Assembly: GCA_937907245.1 (NCBI GenBank)
Contig: CALCUM010000003.1
Coordinates: 683,501-747,500 of the forward strand
Direction: 5' to 3'
Source of the DNA: an uncultured Rhodobiaceae bacterium
GTDB lineage: Bacteria > Pseudomonadota > Alphaproteobacteria > RS24
DNA length: 64,000 nt
Made by a program: the position numbers and the translations under genes. The notes beneath the pieces were generated by a model. That model made no database searches. It saw only the letters and a program-made list of their open reading frames with translations, and had not been told where the DNA came from. How positions within the stretch are numbered: position 1 is the stretch's first letter; each line of letters opens with the position of its first letter. Of the stretch, positions 28,492 through 38,714 are shown piece after piece.

Positions 28492-29031
28492 ATGAGTCGT
28501 TTGTGGATCGTTCGCCTTAGTCTGGGCCTTGTTTTTTTAATCAGCGTTGGGAGCTTGGTGCCCTTTTCTATTTCGGCACAAGACAGCCGCGATACCAGGC
28601 CATTGGGCGATAGCGGCCTGCCTTTGCCGCGCTTTGTTTCGGTCAGCAAATCTGAAGCCAACATGCGGCGTGGGCCCGGCGAAGACTATCCGCTTTTATT
28701 CCAATATCAACGCCGCGGGCTGCCGCTAGAAATTATTGCCGAATACGGTCAATGGCGCCAAGTGCGCGACCATGAAGGCAGCGAGGGCTGGATGCATGCC
28801 CGCCTGTTGCGCGGCAACCGAACGGTGATGTTGCGCCAAGCGGCCAATGCCCTGATTTTACGCCAACGCCCCGACATAGGCTCAGGCGTTGTTGCGCTCG
28901 GCCAATCTGGCGCCATTGGCCGACTAGAAGAATGTGAAGGCGATTGGTGCGAAATAGATCTGGGCGGCCACGAAGGTTGGGTGCAGCGCGACATGCTTTG
29001 GGGCGTCTACCGATTCGAGTTTAACGACTAA
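28492..29031 (+). CDS. exported protein with two bacterial SH3 domains
   Basis: 179 residues. An N-terminal signal segment (SLGLVFLISVGSLVPFSISA) is followed by two SH3-like modules. The first is at about 55-110 with ANMRRGPGEDYPLLFQY and EGWMHARLL. The second is at about 118-175 with ALILRQRPDIGSG and GHEGWVQRDMLWGVY. Such proteins (DUF1058-like) probably bind peptidoglycan or envelope proteins. I chose the ATG at 28492; a TTG at 28465 would lengthen the n-region. It converges on irr, 28 bp apart. Confidence 0.8.
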   Translation: MSRLWIVRLSLGLVFLISVGSLVPFSISAQDSRDTRPLGDSGLPLPRFVSVSKSEANMRRGPGEDYPLLFQYQRRGLPLEIIAEYGQWRQVRDHEGSEGWMHARLLRGNRTVMLRQAANALILRQRPDIGSGVVALGQSGAIGRLEECEGDWCEIDLGGHEGWVQRDMLWGVYRFEFND

Positions 29032-29059
29032 ATATCCAAATTTGTTTTCGCAGAGAAGA

Positions 29060-29485
29060 CTATTTGGTAAGGCGAATAACAATATCGACACCCGCCACAC
29101 AAAAACCTTCCGGGCTTTCTGGCAAACGGTTAATCGAAATAGCGTGTTTCTCAATATCCATCAGGCGACCTTCCGCTTCGACATAGAAGTGGTGATGCTC
29201 GGATGTATTGGTATCAAAATAACTGCGCGACGGGTCGACTTGCACTTCGCGCAAGAGGCCCGCTTCTTGGAATTGATTCAGCGTATTGTATATCGTGGCT
29301 TGGCTGATGCTCAAACCAGCGGCCTGCGCCTCGCTATATAGCTGGTCGGCCGTGACATGACGATCGCCTTTGGCAAATAGCAAATCGGCCAAAGCTAAGC
29401 GCGGACGCGTGGTGCGCAAGCCCGCGGCCTTCAATTGAGCGGCACGCGCTATAGGCCCGCCTCTCTTTGCAATCGTATCGTCCAT
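29060..29485 (-). CDS. irr: iron response regulator Irr (Fur family)
   Basis: 141 residues. The Fur-like winged helix has RTTRPRLALADLLF and SISQATIYNTLNQFQEAGLL. The metal/haem region keeps the HHH run (His97-99) in TSEHHHFYVE, seen in Irr proteins. Irr represses or activates iron and haem genes under iron limitation and is degraded when haem is available. It is divergent from fabA, as in Rhizobiales. A near-consensus Irr box lies 23 bp upstream of its start, suggesting autoregulation. Confidence 0.9.
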   Translation of the reverse strand: MDDTIAKRGGPIARAAQLKAAGLRTTRPRLALADLLFAKGDRHVTADQLYSEAQAAGLSISQATIYNTLNQFQEAGLLREVQVDPSRSYFDTNTSEHHHFYVEAEGRLMDIEKHAISINRLPESPEGFCVAGVDIVIRLTK

Positions 29486-29507
29486 TTTTGACCCTAATGT
29501 TGTTTTT

Positions 29508-29520
29508 TAAAATCATTCTA
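29508..29520. promoter_or_regulatory. candidate Irr box (ICE) upstream of irr
   Basis: TAAAATCATTCTA matches the inverted-repeat core TAGAA-N3-TTCTA with one mismatch. It lies 23 bp upstream of the irr start codon, in the irr-fabA divergent gap. The consensus is from memory of published Irr motifs. Confidence 0.4.
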
Positions 29521-29669
29521 GGAAATAGAGAGAAGCCCTCAAACTGTCAAGCGGCTTGGGGGGGTGCCACCCGCCAAGCTCTCCCATGGCCTTATCGGAG
29601 TATCGTTTAGCAGTAGGAGTCACCCCCAAAAGGTGATAGTTTTCATACGCTATTTTAGGGAGATGAAGC

Positions 29670-30182
29670 ATGTCGAGACAAAGTTCTTATTCGTATGATG
29701 AGTTGATTGCCTGTGCCAATGGCGACCTATTTGGCGACGGCAATGCCCGTCTACCCTCGCCCCCGATGCTAATGTTTGATCGTATCACGCATATTTCAGA
29801 TGAGGGCGGTGCGCATGGCAAAGGCGAGATTAAAGCCGAGCTGGACGTAAAACCCGACCTATGGTTCTTCGACTGCCACTTTAAAACCGACCCGGTTATG
29901 CCGGGCTGCCTTGGCCTTGATGCCATGTGGCAGCTTATTGGCTTCCACTTAGGCTGGCTTGGAAACCCCGGGCGCGGACGGGCCCTGGGCGCGGGCGGCG
30001 TAAAGTTTACCGGCCAAGTGATGCCAGATGTTAAATTGGTGCGCTATGAAGTTGACCTGAAGCGGGTCATGACCGGGCGCTTGACGATGGGAATTGGCGA
30101 AGCACGCCTGCTCGCCGATGATAAATTAATCTATACGGCTGAGGGCTTGCGCGTCGGGCTTTTCACCCCAGAACAAATGTAA
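29670..30182 (+). CDS. fabA: 3-hydroxydecanoyl-ACP dehydratase/isomerase FabA
   Basis: 170 residues. The active-site pair is at the same numbers as in E. coli: His70 in [12 protein letters not shown] and Asp84 in [11 protein letters not shown]. FabA dehydrates 3-hydroxydecanoyl-ACP and isomerises the product to the cis-3 form, starting unsaturated fatty acid synthesis. The start follows AGGGAG at the usual distance. It is 58 bp before fabB with a 14-bp duplication between them. Confidence 0.96.
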   Translation: MSRQSSYSYDELIACANGDLFGDGNARLPSPPMLMFDRITHISDEGGAHGKGEIKAELDVKPDLWFFDCHFKTDPVMPGCLGLDAMWQLIGFHLGWLGNPGRGRALGAGGVKFTGQVMPDVKLVRYEVDLKRVMTGRLTMGIGEARLLADDKLIYTAEGLRVGLFTPEQM

Positions 30183-30198
30183 CCTCGCGGTTTCATAA

Positions 30199-30225
30199 AC
30201 GTATTTTGACTTACGTATTTTGACT
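30199..30225. repeat. 14-bp tandem duplication between fabA and fabB
   Basis: ACGTATTTTGACT occurs at 30199-30211 and again at 30213-30225 with a period of 14, in the short fabA-fabB spacer. Confidence 0.85.
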
Positions 30226-30240
30226 GAATAGGAATAAATT

Positions 30241-31452
30241 ATGCGCCGTGTTGTTATCACTGGAATTGGCATTGTCTCGAGCCTTGGCAATAATGCCCAA
30301 GAAGTTACCGCCTCTTTAAAAGAGGGCCGCTCTGGCATTTCCGCTATGGCGAGCTTCGCGGAAATGGGCTTTCGCTCGCAAATCGCGGGTCAGCCAACAT
30401 TGAACATTGAAGAAGCGGTCGAAAAACGCGTTCGCCGCTTTATGGGCGACGGCGCGGCGTGGAACTATGTTGCCATGCAGCAAGCCATTGCGGATGCAGG
30501 CCTCGAAGAAGCCACCATCCAAAACCCCCGTACCGGCCTGATTATGGGCTCGGGCGGCCCCAGCACCAAAGCCTTGATTGCCGCCACAGATACCGCGCGC
30601 AATTCCAGCCCCAAACGGGTAGGCCCTTTTGCAGTGCCGAAAGCCATGAGCTCAACCAATTCTGCGACGCTGGCCACACCTTTTGGCATTAAGGGCGTCA
30701 ATTATTCCATCTCGTCGGCTTGCGCCACCTCCACCCATTGCATCGGCAATGCGACGGAAATGATTCAATGGGGCAAACAAGATGTGATGTTCGCCGGCGG
30801 CGGCGAAGAGCTGGACTGGGCCCTCTCGGTTCTCTTCGATGCCATGGGCGCCATGAGCTCCAAACATAATGACACGCCTGCCACTGCCAGCCGCGCCTAT
30901 GATAAATCGCGCGACGGTTTCGTGATTGCAGGTGGCGCGGGTGTTGTGGTTCTCGAAGAAATGGAACATGCGAAAAAACGCGGCGCGAAAATCTATGCAG
31001 AAATTGTAGGCTATGGCGCAACCTCTGACGGCTATGACATGGTGCAACCCTCTGGGGAGGGCGCTGTGCGCTGCATGCAAATGGCGATGCAAGACCTCGA
31101 TTGCCCCGTGGATTACATCAACCCCCATGCCACCTCAACGCCGGTCGGGGACACGAAAGAAATTGAAGCCTTGCGCGAAGTCTTCGGCGCAGATTGCCCG
31201 CCGATTTCGGCCACCAAATCTTTGTCCGGCCATTCGCTTGGCGCGGCCGGCGTGCAAGAAGCGATTTATTCTCTGCTGATGATGGAACATGATTTCATTG
31301 TGGGTTCGGCGCATATTACCGAATTAGACCCTGATTTCGCTGACATGCCGATTGTGACCCAACGTCGGGACGGCGTGAAGCTGAACTGCGTGATGTCCAA
31401 TTCGTTTGGCTTTGGCGGCACCAATGGCACGCTGGTGATGAAACGCGTTTAA
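30241..31452 (+). CDS. fabB: 3-oxoacyl-ACP synthase I FabB
   Basis: 403 residues, thiolase fold. The catalytic triad is visible: Cys161 in [11 protein letters not shown], a His in [11 protein letters not shown] and a His in [10 protein letters not shown]. It elongates unsaturated and saturated acyl-ACPs and accepts the FabA product. The ATG at 30241 follows AGGA. The gene ends in a strong bidirectional terminator. In many relatives fabI follows fabB; here it does not. Confidence 0.96.
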   Translation: MRRVVITGIGIVSSLGNNAQEVTASLKEGRSGISAMASFAEMGFRSQIAGQPTLNIEEAVEKRVRRFMGDGAAWNYVAMQQAIADAGLEEATIQNPRTGLIMGSGGPSTKALIAATDTARNSSPKRVGPFAVPKAMSSTNSATLATPFGIKGVNYSISSACATSTHCIGNATEMIQWGKQDVMFAGGGEELDWALSVLFDAMGAMSSKHNDTPATASRAYDKSRDGFVIAGGAGVVVLEEMEHAKKRGAKIYAEIVGYGATSDGYDMVQPSGEGAVRCMQMAMQDLDCPVDYINPHATSTPVGDTKEIEALREVFGADCPPISATKSLSGHSLGAAGVQEAIYSLLMMEHDFIVGSAHITELDPDFADMPIVTQRRDGVKLNCVMSNSFGFGGTNGTLVMKRV

Positions 31453-31480
31453 CCGCGATTGCTTACTTTGAATAAAGAAA

Positions 31481-31510
31481 AACCGCCGCGAGGGTTTCCT
31501 CGCGGCGGTT
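31481..31510. terminator. bidirectional terminator between fabB and pnp
   Basis: A 13-bp perfect GC-rich stem (AACCGCCGCGAGG) with a 4-base loop has an A-run before it and TCTTTTT after it. It serves convergent fabB and pnp. Confidence 0.93.
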
Positions 31511-31535
31511 TCTTTTTACGCTAAAACAAATGCGC

Positions 31536-33656
31536 TTATTCAGCGTCTTTGTTTTCCAGGTCTTCACCCGTCTCTTGATCGACAACTTTCATCGACAAGC
31601 GAACTTTGCCGCGATCGTCAAAGCCCATCAATTTCACTTTCACGGTGTCGCCTTCTTTAACAACATCCGTTGTGTTCTCGACGCGTTTCTCGGCCAGTTG
31701 CGAAATATGCACCAGACCATCGCGCTTGCCAAAGAAGTTTACAAAAGCGCCGAAGTCCATAGTTTTTACAACTGTGCCTTCATAGATAACGCCTTCTTCT
31801 GGCTCCGCTACGATGGAATGAATTTGGTCGAGGGCTGACTTGATAGCCGCCGCATCCGCAGATGCCACTTTAATCAGGCCGTCATCGCCAATATCAATCT
31901 TCGCACCCGAAGTTTCCACAATCTCGCGAATGACCTTACCGCCGGTACCGATCACTTCACGGATTTTATCTTGTGGCACCTGAATGGTTTCAATCTTCGG
32001 CGCATATTCACCCATCTCTTCGCGAGCTTCGGTCAGAGATTTCGACATTTCGTCGAGAATATGCGTACGCCCGCCCTTGGCTTGGTCGAGGGCAACTTGC
32101 ATAATCTCTTCGGTAATGCCGGTGATTTTAATGTCCATTTGCAGCGACGTAATACCATCTTTGGTACCTGCCACTTTAAAGTCCATATCACCCAAATGAT
32201 CTTCATCGCCGAGGATGTCTGAAAGAACCGCGAAGCGCTCGCCTTCTTTAATCAGACCCATAGCAATACCCGCCACTGGTTTTTTCAACGGAACACCCGC
32301 ATCCATCATCGCCAGCGACGCACCACAAACGGTCGCCATCGAAGACGAGCCATTGCTTTCTGTCACTTCAGACACCAAACGCAAGGTGTAAGGAAACTCT
32401 TCCTTGCTTGGCAACATGGCTTTCAAAGCGCGCCAAGCGAGCTTGCCATGACCAATTTCGCGACGGCCCGTAAAGCCAACGCGTCCGGTTTCACCAACCG
32501 AGTAAGGCGGGAAGTTGTAATGCAGCATGAAGTTTTCGCGGTAGGTGCCTTCCAGCGCATCCACAAATTGTTCATCATCGCCGGTGCCCAAAGTAGCCAC
32601 GACGAGGGCTTGTGTTTCCCCGCGTGTGAACAAGGCAGAGCCATGTGTGCGAGGCAAAATGCCAGCTTCGGAAACAATCGCGCGCACATCGGCAAGACCG
32701 CGACCATCAATACGTTTTTCTGTGTCCAAGATATCGCCACGGACGATATCGCTTTCCAAAGATTTAAACGCGCCCGAGACAGCATTGCGCTCATCGGCGC
32801 TTGCATCGGCAGCCACCAAATCGGCATAGACTGTGTCTTTCAACGCAGCAATCGCGCTTTGACGCACTTGCTTGTCCGCTTCGCCATAGGCCGCAACAAG
32901 GCCGTCTTTAGCAAGGCTCGCAACGCTGGCTTTCAAGGCGCTATCGTCTGGAATAACCACATCACGAGGCGCTTTGGCCGCTTTCTCACCCATACGAATA
33001 CACGCATCGATAACCGGCTGGAACTCACGATGACCAAACATCACAGCCCCGAGCATCACGTCTTCTGCCAATTCGTCGGCTTGTGATTCCACCATCAAGA
33101 CGGCGTCATCGGTACCCGCAACGATAAGATCGAGCGAGGTATCGCCCATTTGATCCAAAGTTGGGTTGAGGACATATTCGCCATCAATAAGGCCAACGCG
33201 CGCAGCGCCAATTGGGCCTTGGAACGGCAGGCCCGAAATGGTTAGCGCCGCAGATACAGCTACCATGGCAACAATATCGGCGTCGTTTTCAAGGTCATGG
33301 CTCATCACAGTGGCGATAACTTGGGTTTCGTTTTTAAAGCCTTTCACAAAAAGCGGGCGGATGGGGCGGTCAATGAGACGACAAATCAGGGTCTCTTTTT
33401 CGCTTGGACGACCTTCGCGCTTAAAATAGCCACCTGGTACTTTACCAGCGGCATAGGCTTTTTCTTGGTAATTCACAGTAAGAGGGAAAAAGTCGAGACC
33501 CGGTTTCGGGCTGCGATCTCCAACCACAGTGGCCAGCACTGAGGTTTCTCCATAAGTAGCCAAAACAGCGCCGTCAGCCTGACGGGCCACACGGCCAGTT
33601 TCGAGGGTCAGCGTGCGCCCACCCCATTCAATTTCTTCACGAGTAATATTAAACAT
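31536..33656 (-). CDS. pnp: polyribonucleotide nucleotidyltransferase (PNPase)
   Basis: 706 residues. Two RNase PH-like domains are followed by a KH domain (about 552-612, with [16 protein letters not shown]) and an S1 domain (about 622-690, with [22 protein letters not shown]). The phosphorolytic core shows [14 protein letters not shown] and [12 protein letters not shown]. It degrades RNA 3' to 5' using phosphate and belongs to the degradosome. It lies downstream of rpsO after a terminator and has a hairpin-rich leader. Confidence 0.96.
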   Translation of the reverse strand: MFNITREEIEWGGRTLTLETGRVARQADGAVLATYGETSVLATVVGDRSPKPGLDFFPLTVNYQEKAYAAGKVPGGYFKREGRPSEKETLICRLIDRPIRPLFVKGFKNETQVIATVMSHDLENDADIVAMVAVSAALTISGLPFQGPIGAARVGLIDGEYVLNPTLDQMGDTSLDLIVAGTDDAVLMVESQADELAEDVMLGAVMFGHREFQPVIDACIRMGEKAAKAPRDVVIPDDSALKASVASLAKDGLVAAYGEADKQVRQSAIAALKDTVYADLVAADASADERNAVSGAFKSLESDIVRGDILDTEKRIDGRGLADVRAIVSEAGILPRTHGSALFTRGETQALVVATLGTGDDEQFVDALEGTYRENFMLHYNFPPYSVGETGRVGFTGRREIGHGKLAWRALKAMLPSKEEFPYTLRLVSEVTESNGSSSMATVCGASLAMMDAGVPLKKPVAGIAMGLIKEGERFAVLSDILGDEDHLGDMDFKVAGTKDGITSLQMDIKITGITEEIMQVALDQAKGGRTHILDEMSKSLTEAREEMGEYAPKIETIQVPQDKIREVIGTGGKVIREIVETSGAKIDIGDDGLIKVASADAAAIKSALDQIHSIVAEPEEGVIYEGTVVKTMDFGAFVNFFGKRDGLVHISQLAEKRVENTTDVVKEGDTVKVKLMGFDDRGKVRLSMKVVDQETGEDLENKDAE

Positions 33657-33738
33657 ACGTTCTTCCTATCACGGCAAATGGCTTTATCTCAGCTCAGTTT
33701 GCCAAAGCCCCTTTCCCTTGAAAGGAGCAGCTTCAATC

Positions 33739-33825
33739 GAGAACCTAGAACAAAAGACCGGTTCTCTTTCCTCTGCTTTTTCTGACCTCATGTCAGAAAA
33801 AGGTCTGTCAGGCCTTCATGACAGA
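33739..33825 (-). promoter_or_regulatory. pnp leader with three hairpins
   Basis: Upstream of the pnp start (33656) lie three inverted repeats: 33739-33766 (7-bp stem GAGAACC), 33776-33802 (11-bp stem CTTTTTCTGAC, 5-base loop) and 33804-33825 (7-bp stem TCTGTCA, 8-base loop). In E. coli an RNase III-cleaved leader hairpin lets PNPase control its own synthesis. A similar role here is inference. Confidence 0.5.
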
Positions 33826-33829
33826 AATG

Positions 33830-33862
33830 AAAAGCCGGCCTCTAACTTTAAGGCCGGCTTTT
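33830..33862 (-). terminator. rpsO terminator
   Basis: An 11-bp stem (AAAAGCCGGCC/GGCCGGCTTTT) with an 11-base loop ends in TTTT on the minus strand, 13 bp past the rpsO stop. It separates rpsO from pnp. Confidence 0.75.
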
Positions 33863-33875
33863 AAATTAACGCAAA

Positions 33876-34145
33876 CTAACGACGCAAGCCCAGACGCTCA
33901 ATGAGGCTTTTATAGCGCTCAACATCGCGACCCTTGACATAGTCAAGCAAACGACGGCGTTGGCTAACCATTTTCAACAGGCCGCGACGCGAATGATTAT
34001 CCTTGGCGTGGGTTTGAAAATGTTCCGTTAGATTGGAAATGCGTTCAGACAGAATGGCAACTTGTACTTCTGGCGACCCAGTGTCACCAGCGGCGGTTGC
34101 ATATTCTTTAATTAGCGCATCTTTGCGCTCGGCAGTAATCGACAT
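33876..34145 (-). CDS. rpsO: 30S ribosomal protein S15
   Basis: 89 residues, the standard length. It starts [16 protein letters not shown] and has the conserved [15 protein letters not shown], then [20 protein letters not shown] and [12 protein letters not shown] at the end. It binds the central 16S rRNA domain early in assembly. I chose the ATG at 34145 rather than the adjacent GTG, with GGAGAAGGTG just upstream. Two small hairpins lie between the truB stop and its ribosome binding site. Confidence 0.96.
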   Translation of the reverse strand: MSITAERKDALIKEYATAAGDTGSPEVQVAILSERISNLTEHFQTHAKDNHSRRGLLKMVSQRRRLLDYVKGRDVERYKSLIERLGLRR

Positions 34146-34162
34146 CACCTTCTCCTTTATAA

Positions 34163-34198
34163 AAGACCTCTCGGTCTTGAGACGAACCTTTTGGGTTC
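34163..34198 (-). promoter_or_regulatory. rpsO leader hairpins
   Basis: On the minus strand GAACC-CAAAA-GGTTC (34184-34198) and AAGACC-GAGA-GGTCTT (34163-34178) are adjacent hairpins; the second has a GNRA-type tetraloop and ends 4 bp before AAAGGAG. S15 is known to repress its own mRNA through leader structures in several bacteria. Confidence 0.45.
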
Positions 34199-35109
34199 TA
34201 GAGGTTAAACACCCGCACGGGCTTCAGGGTTTCCCCGTCTTGGTCAGCAATGGCGACAGGAAGCTCCTCATATGTGAGAAGCACCGGCCCCGTAAACGCC
34301 AACCCTTGCGGTGATATAGCTTGCCCCTGCTTTATGCGGGATGCCTCGTCACCGCTAATGGCCAGCGCCGGGATGTCGTCCAGCGCGGTCGTAAGAGGTA
34401 ACAAGCAAGCATCCAGAGCCGCCAAATCGGGCGAACTATGGCCCAAATTAGTTAATTTATCCAGCCCTAAAGCAGATTTTTCATCAAATGGGCCAACCCG
34501 CGTTCGGCGCAATTTGGTGACATACCCACGGGTGCCAAGTTGCAAAGCCAAATCGCGGGCCAAAGAGCGAATATAGACGCCTTTGCCACAGTCTACCTCG
34601 AGCGTGAAATGGTCGGCATCGACGCGGCGCAAAAACCGAATATGATCAATCCGCACGCTGCGCGCTTCCAGCTCCACAGTCTCGCCCGCGCGCGCTTTGG
34701 TATAAGCGCGAACGCCATCTTTGCGAATGGCCGAAAATTGCGGCGGTACCTGCTGAATATCGCCCGTAAAAGAGGCCAAAGCGGCTTTAATTTCCGCCGT
34801 TTCAGGGCGATGCTCGCTAGTTTCCAGCGGCTCTCCCTCCATGTCATCCGTGGTGGTAGAGACGCCAAGCCCAACGCTGACGCGATAGGTTTTCGCTGCA
34901 TCTTGCATGAAGGAGACGGTTTTAGTGGCCTCGCCCAAAGCAATCGGCAAAACACCCGTTGCCAAAGGGTCAAGCGTGCCCGCGTGGCCCGCTTTTTGGG
35001 CATGAAACAACCAACGCACCCGCGAGACGGCGGGCGTGGAGCCGAGTTCATAGGGTTTGTCTAAATTAATCCAGCCTGAAAGTTTCCGGCCTTTTTTGCG
35101 TCGTGCCAA
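34198..35109 (-). CDS. truB: tRNA pseudouridine-55 synthase
   Basis: 303 residues. The catalytic Asp motif is in [23 protein letters not shown], quoted here only as short pieces GTLDPLATG and [10 protein letters not shown] near residue 45. KAYRVSV-like sequence appears as TYRVSVGLG, and [17 protein letters not shown] is typical of TruB. It makes pseudouridine 55 in the T loop of tRNAs. The start appears to be TTG at 35109, with GAGAGG seven bases upstream. It lies between rbfA and rpsO. Confidence 0.94.
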   Translation of the reverse strand: MARRKKGRKLSGWINLDKPYELGSTPAVSRVRWLFHAQKAGHAGTLDPLATGVLPIALGEATKTVSFMQDAAKTYRVSVGLGVSTTTDDMEGEPLETSEHRPETAEIKAALASFTGDIQQVPPQFSAIRKDGVRAYTKARAGETVELEARSVRIDHIRFLRRVDADHFTLEVDCGKGVYIRSLARDLALQLGTRGYVTKLRRTRVGPFDEKSALGLDKLTNLGHSSPDLAALDACLLPLTTALDDIPALAISGDEASRIKQGQAISPQGLAFTGPVLLTYEELPVAIADQDGETLKPVRVFNL

Positions 35110-35136
35110 ATCGCAGCCTCTCTTATTTAAAAGTGC

Positions 35137-35553
35137 TTAAGCGCCTTCCGGCGTTTCTAAATCTGCGATATCGCCGGCCACCACTTCTGAGGCCAAAAGC
35201 TCATCCATGGCCGCCGCTTGGTCGAAACTCTTGTCGGCGGCAAATTTAAAGTCAGGGGTATATTTCAAATGCAGTCCAGACATAGAGATTTTTTTAAGCC
35301 GTGGTACTTCATCGTTTAGCAAAGTCACGATTTTCTCAACATGCTCGCCGCCCAAAGGCATAATATAGGCGGTCGCATGGCGCAGGTCTGGACTGATGCG
35401 AACTTCGGTCACGGTGATATTGGCTTTTTTCAAAACTTTGGCTTCAAAATCTGCCGCGTGCAGCACCTCGCTCAAACGATGGCGCAGCATCTCCCCAACC
35501 CGCAATTGACGCTGCGAGGGGGGTTTGCCGGCGATGTTCTTTTTTTCAGCCAT
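35137..35553 (-). CDS. rbfA: 30S ribosome-binding factor A
   Basis: 138 residues, a KH-like fold. Landmarks are RQLRVGEMLRHRLSEVL, ITVTEVRISPDLRHATAYI and LHLKYTPDFKFAADKSFD. RbfA binds the immature 30S subunit during 16S processing and cold adaptation. The acidic tail (ETPEGA) is short. It is 17 bp downstream of infB in the conserved nusA-infB-rbfA-truB order. Confidence 0.94.
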   Translation of the reverse strand: MAEKKNIAGKPPSQRQLRVGEMLRHRLSEVLHAADFEAKVLKKANITVTEVRISPDLRHATAYIMPLGGEHVEKIVTLLNDEVPRLKKISMSGLHLKYTPDFKFAADKSFDQAAAMDELLASEVVAGDIADLETPEGA

Positions 35554-35570
35554 ATCTGTAAAGCTTTCGC

Positions 35571-38105
35571 TTAGCTATCGAGCGTGCGAGCGATTTCTTC
35601 GACTTCATAGCACTCGATGGTGTCTCCAGGCTTCAAGTCTTTGTAATTCTCAAAAGCCATGCCGCATTCTTGGCCCGACTGAACCTCTTTGACTTCGTCT
35701 TTAAAGCGGCGCAGCGAAGACAATTCGCCTTCGTGAATAACGATATCATCGCGGATGAGGCGTACTTTGGCGCCACGGCGCACAAGGCCCGTACCCACCA
35801 AACCACCAGCGGCTTTGTCTGCTTTGCCGACTTTAAACACTTCCAAGACCTCGGCTGTGCCCAAAGCCGTCTCGCGCAATTCAGGCGACAACATGCCCGC
35901 CATAGCGGCTTTCAAATCGTCCACCAAATCGTAAATCACATTGTAATAGCGAATTTCAATGCCTTCGGCCTCGGCCATATTGCGCGCTTGACCATTGGCC
36001 CGCGTGTTAAAGCCAAACACCACGGCGCCCGAAGCCGCCGCCAAAGTAATGTCACTTTCGGTGATGCCGCCAACGCCGGTATGAATAACCCGCGCCGAGA
36101 CTTCATCGGTGCCAAGTTTCACAGCGGCTTGCGAAATAGCTTCGACCGAGCCTTGCACATCGCCTTTCACGACAATGGCAATTTCAGCCCGTTCGGCCGT
36201 TTCCAATTGGCTCATCATCTGATCCAAAGATGCGGCGCGAGGCGCAATATCACTAGATTGCTGACGGGCCTTACGAGCACGGTATTCAGCTACTTCGCGC
36301 GCATCGGCTTCGTTTTCGACCACGGTGAAAATTTCCCCCGCACCCGGAACGCCGCCAGCGCCCAAAACTTCAACCGGAGACGAAGGCCCCGCGGTTTTAA
36401 TCTGTTGGCCTTTGTCATCAATGAGCGCGCGAACGCGACCCGATTCTTGACCCACCACAAAAATATCACCAACATTCAAGGTGCCGCGTTGAACCAGAAC
36501 CGTTGCCACCGCACCACGACCTTTGTCGAGTTTGGCCTCAATCACAATGCCTTCGGCAGCGCGATCGGCTTTGGCTTTTAGCTCCATCAGCTCGGCTTGT
36601 AGAGCCACCGCTTCCAGCAGATTATCAAGGCCGTCGCCGGTTTGCGCCGAGACTTCGATCATTTGTGTATCGCCGCCCATTTCCTCGGAAATAATTTCAT
36701 GCTGCAGCAAATCGTTTTTTACGCGATTGGCATCCGATTCTGGCTTGTCCATTTTATTAATGGCCACAATCATCGGCGCTTCCGCCGCCTTAGCATGGTT
36801 AATCGCTTCCACGGTTTGTGGCATAACGCCATCGTCACCAGCCACCACAAGAATAACCAAATCGGTTACTTTGGCGCCGCGCGCACGCATGGCAGTAAAA
36901 GCTGCATGGCCAGGTGTGTCGATAAAGGTAAGGGTTTCGCCAGCCTCGGTTTGCGTTTGATAGGCACCAATATGCTGGGTAATGCCGCCAGCTTCGCCAT
37001 CGGCCACTTTGGCTTTACGAAGCGCATCCAATAGCGACGTTTTACCATGGTCAACGTGACCCATCACGGTAACCACCGGCGGACGAGATGTCTTATCTTC
37101 ATCGTCATCATCGGCGGTGACAATCGAATCTTCGACATCGCTTTCCGATACCCGTTTGACTTGGTGACCCAAGTCTTCGGCCACGATTTGCGCTGTGTCC
37201 GCGTCAATCACATCATTAATTTGTGCCATCATGCCTTGTTGCATAAGCACTTTAATCACATCCACGGCGCGCTCTGCCATACGGTTCGCAAGCTCTTGAA
37301 TGCTAATTGTGTCTGGCAATTGCACCATGCGAGCTACTTTTTCGCCTTCCCCCGCATTATTGGCTTGGCGTTTTTCGCGCTCGCGGCGGCGCCGCATAGA
37401 CGCTAGCGAGCGAACCCGCTCTTCATCGTTCAGCGCGTCATTAATGGTTAGCTTGCCAGTCCGACGACGACGTTCGCCGACCCGTTTATCGGGGGTTGTC
37501 GTGCGGCGTTTTTCTTCCGCACGCTTTTTGTCGTCGGCGCTCGCAGCGGCCGGGGCTTGTTTCACAGCGCGAGGTACCAAAGCGGGTTCCGCTGGCGGCG
37601 CATCGACAGGGTCAACAACATCGCCTTTTTTGGCTTTGCGAGAATTGACTTCGGCCTGTTTGACGGCTTCCGCATCCAACGCCGCACGCTCTTCGGCACG
37701 CTTTTCATCTTCCTCGGCGCGTCGTTTATTATCAATTTCGGCTTGCTTGGCTTCTTCCACAGCGCGGATTTTAGCTTCCGCAACAGCCGCAAGGCGCTTG
37801 TCTTGTTCGGCTTTTGACAGACCCTCTGGCATAGCGGGTGCCTTCGGCGCCGCTGGTGTTGGCGCTGCTGGAGCGGCCGGAGCTTCTGCTGGAGCTGCCA
37901 CTTGGGCTTCTTCTTGCCCAGGTTTAACTACGCGTTTCCGGCGTTTTTCAACCAATACAGATTTCGAGCGGCCATGCGAAAAGCTTTGGCGCACTTGCCC
38001 GCTTTCCACTGTCCGCTTCAAAGACATGGTCTTGCCGCGTTTGGCTTCGCCATCTTGAGGGGCATCCCCTGTGGAGGCATCATCACCTGTTTTCGCGTCG
38101 CTCAT
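35571..38105 (-). CDS. infB: translation initiation factor IF-2
   Basis: 844 residues. The N-terminal part begins with [17 protein letters not shown] and [16 protein letters not shown], the alphaproteobacterial IF2-associated segment. A long Ala/Pro- and Lys/Glu-rich linker (about 65-230) follows, then IF2_N. The G domain has [23 protein letters not shown] and NKMDKPE, followed by two beta-barrel domains. It brings fMet-tRNA to the 30S subunit. Its start overlaps the ylxR stop as ATGA. Confidence 0.96.
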   Translation of the reverse strand: MSDAKTGDDASTGDAPQDGEAKRGKTMSLKRTVESGQVRQSFSHGRSKSVLVEKRRKRVVKPGQEEAQVAAPAEAPAAPAAPTPAAPKAPAMPEGLSKAEQDKRLAAVAEAKIRAVEEAKQAEIDNKRRAEEDEKRAEERAALDAEAVKQAEVNSRKAKKGDVVDPVDAPPAEPALVPRAVKQAPAAASADDKKRAEEKRRTTTPDKRVGERRRRTGKLTINDALNDEERVRSLASMRRRREREKRQANNAGEGEKVARMVQLPDTISIQELANRMAERAVDVIKVLMQQGMMAQINDVIDADTAQIVAEDLGHQVKRVSESDVEDSIVTADDDDEDKTSRPPVVTVMGHVDHGKTSLLDALRKAKVADGEAGGITQHIGAYQTQTEAGETLTFIDTPGHAAFTAMRARGAKVTDLVILVVAGDDGVMPQTVEAINHAKAAEAPMIVAINKMDKPESDANRVKNDLLQHEIISEEMGGDTQMIEVSAQTGDGLDNLLEAVALQAELMELKAKADRAAEGIVIEAKLDKGRGAVATVLVQRGTLNVGDIFVVGQESGRVRALIDDKGQQIKTAGPSSPVEVLGAGGVPGAGEIFTVVENEADAREVAEYRARKARQQSSDIAPRAASLDQMMSQLETAERAEIAIVVKGDVQGSVEAISQAAVKLGTDEVSARVIHTGVGGITESDITLAAASGAVVFGFNTRANGQARNMAEAEGIEIRYYNVIYDLVDDLKAAMAGMLSPELRETALGTAEVLEVFKVGKADKAAGGLVGTGLVRRGAKVRLIRDDIVIHEGELSSLRRFKDEVKEVQSGQECGMAFENYKDLKPGDTIECYEVEEIARTLDS

Positions 38106-38698
38106 TCGCTCTCACTCCTATCCATGCTCACTTGGTCGCCCAAAAAAGTCGCCAGCCGCACGGTTTCTTTATCGATACGGGACAACCAACGTGCATCGGT
38201 AAGCCCTGCATGTATCACATTTTCACGGCCAAAGGCCATGCCCAATTCTTCTGCGCTAAATAAATCGCATATTCTCGTATTTCCCACACGGGCTTTTTGA
38301 GCCAATGCCTGACGACCATTCTCGGCACCATCATGCGCTGCAAACAGCAACACAATCCGACCCCTCTTGAGTGCGGCCTCCACTTTCATGAAGCCCATCA
38401 CCACCGCCCCCGACTTGCGCATCAGCCCCAAAATGCCGTGAGCCTGTTGGCGCATCAGTCTCTCCAGCCTAATTTCTAGGCTTTCGGGGGCTGCGGCCTC
38501 TACATCGGCAGCCTTATTTGCAAATTTAGCCACCAAGGGCGCCACAAGATCGCGCTGATTGGCTAGCCAAATGCTCTCGCCGGGCAGTTTTTGCCCTAAG
38601 TCAGGGGTCAGCTCACCATCTGGCGAGATAACAAAGCGCAGCATATCCGCGCCCTCGGCTTCTTTGCCACTTATCTGGCAGGTTTGAAGCCCCCCCAT
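38102..38698 (-). CDS. YlxR-family (DUF448) RNA-binding protein
   Basis: 198 residues. The N-terminal YlxR domain (about 1-75) has [17 protein letters not shown] and [14 protein letters not shown]. The C-terminal part (about 88-180) resembles the L7Ae-like domain fused to YlxR in Alphaproteobacteria ([17 protein letters not shown]). Position between nusA and infB is diagnostic. Proteins of this kind bind RNA, and some relatives affect transcription. The usual N-terminal RxCxxx motif is altered to TCQISG. It overlaps infB by 4 bases. Confidence 0.87.
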   Translation of the reverse strand: MGGLQTCQISGKEAEGADMLRFVISPDGELTPDLGQKLPGESIWLANQRDLVAPLVAKFANKAADVEAAAPESLEIRLERLMRQQAHGILGLMRKSGAVVMGFMKVEAALKRGRIVLLFAAHDGAENGRQALAQKARVGNTRICDLFSAEELGMAFGRENVIHAGLTDARWLSRIDKETVRLATFLGDQVSMDRSESE

Positions 38699-38714
38699 AA
38701 TCTCAGCTCAAGCC

